From positions 1 through 20,695 of IMG/VR virus record IMGVR_UViG_3300008416_000003: a stretch of 20,695 bases of DNA. One strand, given 5' to 3'. Below are positions 4,603 through 13,000 of this stretch, piece by piece; positions within the stretch are counted from its first letter, which is position 1, and every line of letters begins with the position of its first letter. The translations under genes and the position numbers were made by a program. Under the pieces are notes generated by a model that saw nothing but the letters and a program-made list of their open reading frames with translations, was not told the origin of the DNA and searched no databases. The stretch comes from a virus.

Positions 4603-5613
4603 ATGCAAAGATTACTACTTGCCGTCATCTTCATCATCTTTCCCACTGTGGGCTACTCAGTCTGCTACGAGTCAGGAAATACATATCACCCACTGCTGGG
4701 ATCTGCCTTTTGCGGCTCAACCAGTGCAGACAGTTGCAGGGCTCAGCATTTCGATAGAGACATCAAGCTGTCATGGAAAATCGACACGGACGCAATGGTG
4801 GGCAACGACGTGTGGGCGTTCGTCGGTGCGTATAACTTAACGAAGGATACCGTAAAGAGGGATGCCGGTATTACTTTGACGGCCACCACCAGGTCCGTCT
4901 CCAGCAATGATCCCGAGATTATTATTCACTTCCGCAAAAGTAACGTGCCTGATGCCAATAATTGCAGGTCAGGCGATACCAGGGGTAAGTCTTCCTCAAA
5001 TGGACTGGCCTGTCTTCACCAGATTAGCGGGGGTCACAGTGGACTTCCTGACGTGCAGTACACCAAGGGCCATGTGAAGTGCCATGTATACCTCAACCTA
5101 TCCAATGCCAGTGTGGTGCGGGATTATAATGACGAAGTCGAACGTGCGTATGTTGCTCGAACGGTCAAGCATGAGATTGGTCATTGCCTGGGGCTTGACC
5201 ACCATAAGACAAGATCGAGATTAATGTACGGGACTAATTACTGCGGGCCACTCTGGTCTGCGTATTATCAGAACTGCGATATTGGCTCTGACTACCGATA
5301 TGATATTGAAGACGGGTACCGTGGTTTTTTGTCGATCCCGCAGGACCAGCCATTCACGGCTGACAGTACCCTTACAAACCTAAAGATCAACTGGACACCC
5401 TACGAGAACTGGTGGGATGAAACAGACTGCACCTACGATACCGGCTATAACGGCCAGCTGAAGAACGGCTCCAAACCCACAGCCAAGAAGAAGCGCGATG
5501 GCCGCAGCGCCTGCTATACCCAGATCCAGTATTGGTCCGGCTATTTCGGCTGGAAGAATACAAGTTCAACTTCCCTGTGTAGCCATAATGCCTGCCGCGC
5601 AATTTGCCGTTAA
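4603..5613 (+). CDS. Secreted zinc metalloprotease (metzincin-like)
   Basis: The 336-residue protein begins with a signal peptide (MQRLLLAVIFIIFPTVGYS). The zinc-binding motif HEIGHCLGLDH at residues 190-200 is the complete metzincin HExxHxxGxxH; Glu191 would be the catalytic base. LMYG at 207-210 fits the Met-turn that follows the zinc site in this clan. At least twelve cysteines are spread over the mature chain, pointing to an extracytoplasmic, disulfide-rich protein. The region after the catalytic site (about 240-336) is rich in Trp, Tyr and Cys and could bind a surface polymer or be an accessory domain. It sits with the 5628-6149 gene (14 bp gap) among tail genes that read the other way, like a prophage cargo gene. 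Matrixin-type is the nearest description; the target is unknown. TGGGTGA overlaps the start region as a weak ribosome binding site. Confidence 0.85.
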   Translation: MQRLLLAVIFIIFPTVGYSVCYESGNTYHPLLGSAFCGSTSADSCRAQHFDRDIKLSWKIDTDAMVGNDVWAFVGAYNLTKDTVKRDAGITLTATTRSVSSNDPEIIIHFRKSNVPDANNCRSGDTRGKSSSNGLACLHQISGGHSGLPDVQYTKGHVKCHVYLNLSNASVVRDYNDEVERAYVARTVKHEIGHCLGLDHHKTRSRLMYGTNYCGPLWSAYYQNCDIGSDYRYDIEDGYRGFLSIPQDQPFTADSTLTNLKINWTPYENWWDETDCTYDTGYNGQLKNGSKPTAKKKRDGRSACYTQIQYWSGYFGWKNTSSTSLCSHNACRAICR

Positions 5614-5627
5614 TCGAGGATCAAATT

Positions 5628-6149
5628 ATGAAATTCTTACTCCCACTACTACTTGTTGCCATTATCACAAGTTCCTACGCTGAGGATACGCTCCATATCC
5701 CTGATACGCCCGCGCCTTATGGTTTGACGTGGCAACAGTTCTGGAAAATCAAGGCCTCTGCGGTCTCACGTAATAGCAGACTTGAGCGAGGCGAAGATAG
5801 GGCGCGGGTCAATGCTGAAATTGGCGCACAGATGAATGATGAGATGGTGGGGTTTGCTGAGATGCTCTTCGACGGTATGGATGAGGCGAATGCCAAGGGC
5901 CTGAAGAAGGAGCGGGAGCGCGTACAGGAGTTCTGTATTGATGTTGAAGCGCTTGAAGACACCACAAGCCTACTCGACCCCTATATCGCAGCAAATTTTG
6001 CTGATACATACCCCAGAATAGCTAAGGCAGAACTATTACTGACCGCCAACGGGATGACTGACGAGATCAGCACCAACTTCATGCGGGAGAATTATCCTGG
6101 ATTGTGGTTGATCAATAAGGCATGGGTTTACTGTCGGGTCAAGATTTAA
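5628..6149 (+). CDS. Secreted helical hypothetical protein, partner of the metalloprotease gene
   Basis: The start at 5628 is chosen over the in-frame 5604 because GAGGA precedes it and it begins directly with a signal peptide (MKFLLPLLLVAIITSSYA, cut before ED). The mature protein is about 155 residues, mostly helical and acidic, with two cysteines (in EFCIDV and VYCRVK) that could pair. It lies 14 bp after the metalloprotease gene and is surely co-transcribed with it. Its stop overlaps the stop of the opposing gene at 6146-6694 in a TTAA, leaving no room for a terminator. It could be an inhibitor, chaperone or second effector for the protease; the family is not recognised. Confidence 0.8.
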   Translation: MKFLLPLLLVAIITSSYAEDTLHIPDTPAPYGLTWQQFWKIKASAVSRNSRLERGEDRARVNAEIGAQMNDEMVGFAEMLFDGMDEANAKGLKKERERVQEFCIDVEALEDTTSLLDPYIAANFADTYPRIAKAELLLTANGMTDEISTNFMRENYPGLWLINKAWVYCRVKI

Positions 6150-6694
6150 TCCCAAACAGCAGCAGTATCGATGGCTGACCGATTGTCAGGCGCAGCATTG
6201 ACTGCATCTTCCATCTCGTTCGAGGTATTGCGCAGACTGTTGATTTCATCCCAGGCATTCTGACATGCACTGAGAGCCGCTGTATCGTCCCCTGAGGGAC
6301 TTTCCTTGGCCCGTAGTCGCGACATCTCTTCCAGCATGTTCCGCTGCTTCCAATCAGGATATAAGGCCAGTATGGCATCTCCACAGACACCTTTCACCGA
6401 CTCAATCGCCTGCGCCCGAACATCTGCAAAATCCAGTGCCACGGCCTTCCGGCGCAATACGACCTTGGTGCCTTCAACTACCCATTCTGCACCAGTCAGG
6501 TTCTGGGTATCGTAGTCAAACTCGTCGTCCTCTTCGCTTTGAGGATAAAGTCCCAGGGCGATGTGATCTTCGTCAGACTCGCCTGGTGACATTGATTCGG
6601 TCACGCCATTAATCTCAATATCAATAGTTGCACCTTTGGGAATATCTGGCCGGATGATCTCACCATTGGTAACGAGTGCATAGAAATCAGTCAT
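6146..6694 (-). CDS. Phage tail-fibre-region protein, possible fibre-assembly type
   Basis: The 182-residue protein is the last gene of the late operon. Its N-terminal half is beta-rich and acidic (MTDFYALVTNGEIIRPDIP onward, to about residue 85); the C-terminal half is helical with ALYPDWKQRNML near residues 109-120, a phrase common in small proteins encoded after tail-fibre genes in proteobacterial phages, where fibre chaperones are often found. AAGGAT precedes the ATG at a good distance, 11 bp after the 6706-7488 gene. Assembly function is inferred from position and this motif. Confidence 0.7.
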   Translation of the reverse strand: MTDFYALVTNGEIIRPDIPKGATIDIEINGVTESMSPGESDEDHIALGLYPQSEEDDEFDYDTQNLTGAEWVVEGTKVVLRRKAVALDFADVRAQAIESVKGVCGDAILALYPDWKQRNMLEEMSRLRAKESPSGDDTAALSACQNAWDEINSLRNTSNEMEDAVNAAPDNRSAIDTAAVWD

Positions 6695-6705
6695 TGGTTC
6701 TATCC

Positions 6706-7488
6706 TTATGATCGGTCGTTGTGATTAATACTGACAATCTTAGAAATGGTCGTCCGTGAAGCGTTCACTGATAAATCGCCCAGCGTCCCTGAATTCTTGC
6801 CAAGATTGGCGGTGTCTTTGTAGGTCATGTGGACGAGAGGCTGAGGAATTAATCCTACATCGATAGCTGGTTGCAAGTCCTGCTGCCAACCCTTGCGGTC
6901 GACAAATAGCGCAAGTATTTCTGGATCGGCAAAATCAATATCTTCATCCACCGCGTAGACTTCCCCCACATCACACTCACCGTCGCTATCATAGCCGCCG
7001 AGGTAGAATTTCTTGTAGTTTCGAAATGCTCGTTGTCCATCGGGAGTTATGATCGTACGTGGCGGGTTAAAATCTCCCAGGCGTGCATACGTTTTCATGG
7101 AGTCGGTGGCGCTGATATTGATCAACAGCGTGCGCCATTTCCCAGCGAATGTATGCTTTGGGAAGCCACAGGTTATCTCGTTTATTATTCCCCCTGAACG
7201 GTCATGGGTACGGATCGAAACTGCATCTCTGCTTGAGGTCAGGTGAATCCGCAAATCCAGCAGCATGTCTTTCACTTTGTCCAGTGCGCCTATGAAGATA
7301 GGGTTGGCATCGGTCGCGTCACTATCTACCCTGAATGTGATGACCACTGAAAGATCAGTTTTACCCGTCATCCGCAGATAGTTGTTTGTATTTTTGCTTG
7401 CCAATGGGAAGGCAGAACCAGTCAGTGCATGGGCCACATACTTTGAAAGTGGTTTGCCGCTCCCGCCTAGAAGTGCTGAGGCTGTCAT
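6706..7488 (-). CDS. Probable tail-fibre or receptor-binding protein with a lectin-like fold
   Basis: The 260-residue protein is rich in beta strands and low in helix. The middle (about residues 45-190) alternates strands and loops in a way that fits a concanavalin A/LamG-like jelly roll: DLSVVITFRVDS, PIFIGALDKVKD, GKWRTLLINISA, FYLGGYDSDGECDVGEVYAVDE. The FYLGG ... GEVYAVDE segment is typical of LamG-like domains, where a structural strand ends with a note on particle shape. It overlaps the upstream gene by ATGA. Position after the tail-tip genes suggests a host-recognition role. The fold call is from pattern only. Confidence 0.6.
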   Translation of the reverse strand: MTASALLGGSGKPLSKYVAHALTGSAFPLASKNTNNYLRMTGKTDLSVVITFRVDSDATDANPIFIGALDKVKDMLLDLRIHLTSSRDAVSIRTHDRSGGIINEITCGFPKHTFAGKWRTLLINISATDSMKTYARLGDFNPPRTIITPDGQRAFRNYKKFYLGGYDSDGECDVGEVYAVDEDIDFADPEILALFVDRKGWQQDLQPAIDVGLIPQPLVHMTYKDTANLGKNSGTLGDLSVNASRTTISKIVSINHNDRS

Positions 7489-7955
7489 GCTAGATTCCTA
7501 AACTGTGCGTGCCACGTGGAACCATCGTAGCAGTAAGCCGTGATTTCACAATTGGCTGTAAGTACGGGTGCATCCTCATCGCCCCAGTCGAAATTGCAGC
7601 CCGTCAGTCCAACCGTGTATTTATTTGCATCAATTAATGGCAAAACAAGGACTGAGGCCTCGCCATCGGTAGCACCTTTGATACTGAGACTGGTTGCCTG
7701 GTCAAATGTGATGGGTTGAAAATTCCCGTCAGCCAGGTCAATCTCGGTTATTGCACTGGTAGTTGTATGAGAATGGGCTGTTTCGGCCAAGTCTTTTGCC
7801 ACGCCGCCTGTGTGTTTAAGCGTGTCACCAAGACTCTCGGTAACGTCTTCTGCAAACTGCTCGAGCACTTCCTTCTGTTTCTGGTGTTTGGAGAGCATTT
7901 CTTCTTTGTCGCCATATTCAAAGACAGTTCCATCCAAATCTAAAGTGGGCATCAT
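7485..7955 (-). CDS. Small tail-tip or fibre-associated protein (156 aa)
   Basis: The N-terminal 70 residues hold a charged helix (DKEEMLSKHQKQKEVLEQFAEDV) and a histidine-containing turn (TAHSHTTTSAITEID); the second half is beta-rich and ends in TAYCYDGSTWHAQFRNLA, a strand pattern common at the ends of phage fibre proteins. The helix followed by a beta domain is like short trimeric fibre components. Both ends overlap neighbours by ATGA, so it is translated as part of the late operon. No named family is recognised. Confidence 0.65.
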   Translation of the reverse strand: MMPTLDLDGTVFEYGDKEEMLSKHQKQKEVLEQFAEDVTESLGDTLKHTGGVAKDLAETAHSHTTTSAITEIDLADGNFQPITFDQATSLSIKGATDGEASVLVLPLIDANKYTVGLTGCNFDWGDEDAPVLTANCEITAYCYDGSTWHAQFRNLA

Positions 7956-8764
7956 ACTTCCTCGAGTGTTAATTTTTGATCCCAGTAACGGGGCAGCGTG
8001 TGTCGCAGGTCGATATTCGTGATCCGTTTGCAGATCATTTGGTATTCGCGACCAGTCTGGCCGGTGTTATCAGGGTAGGCCGATACAAACATCTCTCCAC
8101 CACGACTGACGCGACCCATTTCCTCTATCAGGACTGTCTTGTCATTATCTTTGAGCCAATCAAGGTTGATGGACAGTACTCGGTAAGCCTCTCCTGTACC
8201 CTCAGATCGGAGCGACATACCAGCCGTCCGCCGATGAGTTACCCCATCGATCAGCTGAAGTCGGTTTCCACGACTAAAAGTATTTGACGGTGACCAAGAC
8301 TTACCCAACATGATCCGTCCAATCTCAAGGTAACCGCCGCGACCACCAGAGTTTGAGATTCGTATCTCGTAACTGTCGAGCTCGGCTACAGGAAATGTGA
8401 GTGAATAGGTGGAGTGGTCGTGTCCCTCTGCAAAGGTGCCACCCCACGGATCAATGCCAGCTCGAAATGTCCCCAGCGGTGTAATCGTGCCAAACAGGGC
8501 TGTGTCCGAAGCGTAAACCTCTTCGTCTTTCTTTTTCAGTACCAGTTTCAATTTGGCGGATGGTGAGAAGTTGTGGCGGGCAATGACTAGGAGGTCAGCT
8601 CGTTTAGGTGCGCTAAACGCCCCCGTGATGATTTCATCAGAGAGACCAGCAGAGCGCCACGGGCGGGCACGGTAACTGTTCTGCGTATTCTCAATGGGCA
8701 TTCCTTCAGTCGTTGCCTTGAGGGCGGCTTTGACATGAAGATCATCGATGAGAAACTTGATCAT
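7952..8764 (-). CDS. Tail-tip structural protein (270 aa)
   Basis: The product is mostly beta-structured. Residues 40-160 look like a jelly-roll domain of the galactose-binding or carbohydrate-module shape (LLVIARHNFSPSAKLKLVLK, YSLTFPVAELDSYEIRIS, GGYLEIGRIMLGKSW), followed by a second domain (about 170-270) with the stretch LSINLDWLKDNDKTVLIEE. It lies directly after the 445-residue tail protein and overlaps it by ATGA. In related siphovirus operons, genes in this place build the tail tip and may contact the cell surface. Assignment is by position and strand pattern. Confidence 0.65.
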   Translation of the reverse strand: MIKFLIDDLHVKAALKATTEGMPIENTQNSYRARPWRSAGLSDEIITGAFSAPKRADLLVIARHNFSPSAKLKLVLKKKDEEVYASDTALFGTITPLGTFRAGIDPWGGTFAEGHDHSTYSLTFPVAELDSYEIRISNSGGRGGYLEIGRIMLGKSWSPSNTFSRGNRLQLIDGVTHRRTAGMSLRSEGTGEAYRVLSINLDWLKDNDKTVLIEEMGRVSRGGEMFVSAYPDNTGQTGREYQMICKRITNIDLRHTLPRYWDQKLTLEEV

Positions 8765-10098
8765 ACAAGTACTTCCAGTGTCACTGAGGCTCTGGTAATT
8801 GAGCGGTCTACGGATAAGATGAGTGCGTTCCTGTTGAGCATCGGATGACTAATAGCAACCGTTTGACCTGGGTGGGCCTGAGCGGGCGATAGAAATCCTC
8901 GTATCTGCCAAACATCGCGCCGAACACTGTGGAATTCAGCAATGCGGTCACACTCCGTCTGGGCATCCTGTTTTTCGACAAGGTAGGTCTCGATCTCATG
9001 GTTTTGTGCCAGCGGATACTCAGATACTGCATTTGTAGCCGTAACTCTGCGCCACTCAGTCGTCAACTGTTCCGCCATGTCATCTGTGACGGCTCCAGCC
9101 ACACTGCCCTGATTGTGTAGATTGAAATTGTGCCGGTATTTCAAGGTCAAAATCTTGTGGGGTTCAATGGATCGCAGAAACCGAACACCGCTCATTTCAA
9201 TATCATCAACATCGATAGAAAAGTCAGGTTTCGTGGCCGGAGATGTCATTTGAAGCACCTCAACCTTGCCGGATGGCCCAATTCGCCAGTACGCCCCAAG
9301 GCTTTGACAGACATCACCAAGAATTCGTGTACCAGTCACCTCTGAATCGTAGTAGAGGCCCAGTACATGCTCTGGGAGCGCGTTAAGAGCTGCCTGATCC
9401 GCTTCTTGGCCATAATGAGCGCAAACAACATTGATGATAGTTTTGGCCGTTTTATCAACCTGTACAACGTCTGCGCTGACTTCCCCTTGAGGACGTGCTG
9501 AGAGCGTGAATTTCCCGTTGCTCAGAGTAAAATCGACTGACAGTCCGTTGTCTCTGACGGCTACGCTGGTAACTGCACCTTTATTCACTTGGTATTCGTG
9601 CGTGGCGCTGCTGGTCAAAATAGGTCTGACGTTGAATGGTTGGCCAAAAGTAATCGGCATGATTTGGAGTGGCTTTTCGAACAGCACTTTCTGGTCTCGT
9701 GTTTGGAAGGTGACTCGACCACTTTCCCAACCAGACAGACCGCTATTAACGGCAGTGATAATCTCGCGGAAATCGTCTCGAGACCATGACGGAGCACCAA
9801 GAAGAGTGCAGATTTTGTAACCCTTCCAGTTCTTTTCTCGCCAGTCGTCATATTCACCGCCGTTGAGAACAGAAATTCGCCCAACTCGAAACACGCCATC
9901 CAGAGAACTGCTGATATTCAGAGTATCCTCGAGGGCATCATCATAGGATCGGTGCGGGTCATCATCACTGGGTAACGAGATATACGGTCTACTGGCCAGA
10001 TACTCAACTCCTGAAGAATGCTCAAGTTCCACAAGAACAACACGGTCCTCGCCATTGGAATTCAACCAACGGGCATATTCTGCGTCAGATAAGCTCAC
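8761..10098 (-). CDS. Large tail-tip or baseplate-hub protein (445 aa)
   Basis: The start is GTG at 10098-10096, whose GTGA overlaps the stop of the tape measure gene. The product begins SLSDAEYARWLNSNGEDRVV and has several beta domains; the central part (HVLGLYYDSEVTGTRILGDVCQSLGAYWRI, given here in pieces: ILGDVCQSLGAYW) resembles the hub-like segment of tail proteins in which a small helical repeat precedes a strand. The C-terminal region (PGQTVAISHPML and ILSVDRSITRASVTLEVLV) has the strand-rich end of such proteins. Taking the place of lambda M-L-K-I-J, it would join tail tube and fibres. Not matched to a named family. Confidence 0.65.
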   Translation of the reverse strand: MSLSDAEYARWLNSNGEDRVVLVELEHSSGVEYLASRPYISLPSDDDPHRSYDDALEDTLNISSSLDGVFRVGRISVLNGGEYDDWREKNWKGYKICTLLGAPSWSRDDFREIITAVNSGLSGWESGRVTFQTRDQKVLFEKPLQIMPITFGQPFNVRPILTSSATHEYQVNKGAVTSVAVRDNGLSVDFTLSNGKFTLSARPQGEVSADVVQVDKTAKTIINVVCAHYGQEADQAALNALPEHVLGLYYDSEVTGTRILGDVCQSLGAYWRIGPSGKVEVLQMTSPATKPDFSIDVDDIEMSGVRFLRSIEPHKILTLKYRHNFNLHNQGSVAGAVTDDMAEQLTTEWRRVTATNAVSEYPLAQNHEIETYLVEKQDAQTECDRIAEFHSVRRDVWQIRGFLSPAQAHPGQTVAISHPMLNRNALILSVDRSITRASVTLEVLV

Positions 10099-13000
10099 GC
10101 GGTAGCCAGAGTCGTTGGATTGTCATTTCCTCGGCGTACTTCCTCGAGTTGCCGATCTGCTATCTCATCCCTTCGATCTGACAGGATATTAAAATCTACC
10201 TGCAACTCCGAAAGTCTGGCCTCGACAGCCCGCACAGCGCTGACGACAGGATCAAGATTCATACCGGTCATTTGAGCATGAACCACGTCACCATTATCGA
10301 GCGGGATCATGGCCTCTGCACGTCCAGCCTCGGCGACAATACCCATGTGCGGACTTCGAGCGATACCACCCTTTGCGTAGGCTGTGTAAGACTCACCAGA
10401 ACCGGCAGCAGCAGCAATAAACGCCTTACGAATATCTGCAATCGTTTCACCATTAGCGATACGACCCTCCCAGTAAGCATAACCATCCGCATCAGCTTCT
10501 CGGCCAAGACCCTTTGTATACATGTCTCGAAGAGGGTCTCGTGATCCACTGCTCGAATCACTGGATGACTGATCCGACTTGATAATGCCGCTCAACTCAT
10601 CCGCTAACTTTTCTGGCAAGAGATTCAATAAGTCCGCTATATCGCCGGTACTTGTGGCCATACTGCTGAGGAAACTCAACTCATCCGCCATCTGGTCGCC
10701 CAGACTATCGATACCACTCACCATCTGTCGGGTGAGAGATTCTATATCCTTCTGAATATCTCGCTCACCACCGAGTTCCATGCCAAGGTTCATCAACGAC
10801 TGCGTCACATCTTCAAACAGGACTTGGTATGCCTCGGAACTGGCATACATGTTGACACCTTCTTTCAGCAGCGCCTGTGCGGCCGATCCCAGACCAGCAG
10901 CAGCCTCAAGGTCTCCAGATTCAGCTAACACTTGAAGCTGGGCGAACTCAGCCTGGGCGAAGTTAAAGCGCTCTTGGTGGGTCATTGGTGACAGATCAGA
11001 CAGTGAGAGTGACTTCACTGTAGCCAGTAACTGTTGTCCAATCCGATGCTCTTCCTGAAGAGTCTTTATTTTCAGATTATGAGACTCGTTCAGCAGCCGC
11101 ACTTCTTCCTGATGGTTTTCGAGGATTTGGCGGGCGCGATATTCGATCCAGTCGTTAGCCTCCACTGTTACGTCTGGAGTTGTCGCTGCATCGTTGATGG
11201 CCTGCCTCATTCCCTCCATCCAGACGAGATATTCATTGATGGCGGGAGCAAGTCCGGTTAGTCCAATTATGAGAGCCTCATTGGTAACGTCAACGCTGTC
11301 GGCGAATTCCTGCATGGCCTCACGGGTCATGGGCAGAGCGGTACCTGTCAGCGATAAGAATTCCGCTTCTAGCAATTCGACTCCAGTGGTGAAGTTTGCC
11401 CACTCCCGTTCATCCGCCGACAGAAACAGATTATCAAAATTATTCTGCAAGGCGATCACATGCACCTTGTCCGCCAGTGCCGTTAGCATTTCCTCGGCAG
11501 TGCCATCCAATGACGCTATAAAGGTCTGCATTTCCTCGTCAAACGAGTCCACGGTGGCATCAAGCCATGCTTGGATAAATTCTTTGGGAGCATCCTCGAA
11601 TGCGGCGGTGTCGAATTCACCTTTGGCCATCGTTCCGAAAAAGTCATCAGGCCGCAATCCGTTATCATATTCCCGTTCGGTAGAGTTGGTGAGTGTGGCT
11701 CCTGAAAGGTCAATGTCTGCGCCCAGCGATGTCGCCAAAGATGTAAGAGTGGCATCGAGCGCCAAAAACCCATCCAGAAAAGCAAGCGTGTCTTCCTCCC
11801 CAAGGCCCATCGTGTCAGTACGGCGCGTTATCAGCCCCAACTCAAGGCCACTGGCACCTGTTTTTGTAACGTCGTGGCCCTCAATAAAGCGGCCTCCACC
11901 TGTTACGCCATAGAGTACTCGCTTGCTGTCGAAGTCTTTATCACCAAGTGCAGTGTCAGCCATACTGCCGAGAAAGGAACCAACGAATGCTCCGAGAGGC
12001 CCTCCAACAATGGAGCCAACAATTCCACCAACCGTGCCCCCAAGTCCAGTGGCCTGTTCGCGCTCAAAAAGAGAAGAACCTAGTTCACCGCCCAAATAGT
12101 TACCGGCCATGCCAGCCCCAATGTTGAGGGCTGCACCACCAACTACCCCAAAGGAGCCACCAGTTTGAGCGAGTGAGGATGTGTAGTTGGCAAGTCCTGT
12201 TCCTGCCGCCTCGAATCCAGTGTTGTACAGAAACGTGGCTGCATCAGCCATGCCTACAGAGAGTCCTGCATTGAGGCCAGAGGCACCCGCAATAGACCCA
12301 ACTGTATTCAGAATGCCGCCCCCACCACCAGAACTGCTACCCACAGAGCCTACAAAACTAGACAGCGAGGATAGTGAAGAACCTCCTGAACTCGTGAAAC
12401 TGACGATAATAGGCTTTGTGATGGCTTGGTGGGCCAATTCCGCCAGTAGAGTTTTGAGTCCATCCTTAAGACTGTCTGCAAAGTCCTCAAAGGAATCAAA
12501 CGATCCCTTCCATGCCTCTGCAAATGCCGCGTCTATCCGCTTGGTGGCCTCCTCCCAGGCCTTTGCAAATGGTTCTGCTTGCTCTGCCAGCCTTCTTTGC
12601 TCTGCCTCATAATCAAACAAGGCTCCAGTGAGCAGGATGACCTCCTGACCCAGTTCACTGGTAGCAGTAGTATTCGCTCTCCGAAGTGCAATCTGAATCG
12701 CCTGCTCACGGGCAGACATCTTCATGATTGAATGCTCAAACCGCAGACTTTCAATATAGGATTTTTGCTTGTCGTTTAAAGTCTCGAGTGTGGTTGCCTG
12801 AATTCTTGTCGAGGTTATCACTATTTCTTGCAGGACTGAGGAATCCTCAGTCACACGCGTCAAAGCTAGTCTGCGGACTTCCTGCTCAGTGATAGCTTCA
12901 TTGACTGCCAGAAGGGATTGCTGGAGTTCTTGTATTTTTGCGGCATCAAGTCCCAACGTGAGATCACGGCCAGTGTTTTTCGACGCAACCTCTTCCAATT

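Noticed and set aside
4307-4840. 177-codon plus-strand frame
   Set aside because: Runs across the UUCG terminator, the peptide gene and the metalloprotease start; it overlaps three better supported features.
11194-11913. 239-codon plus-strand frame inside the tape measure gene
   Set aside because: Ser/Pro/Val-rich complement of the tape measure coding strand; no ribosome binding site.
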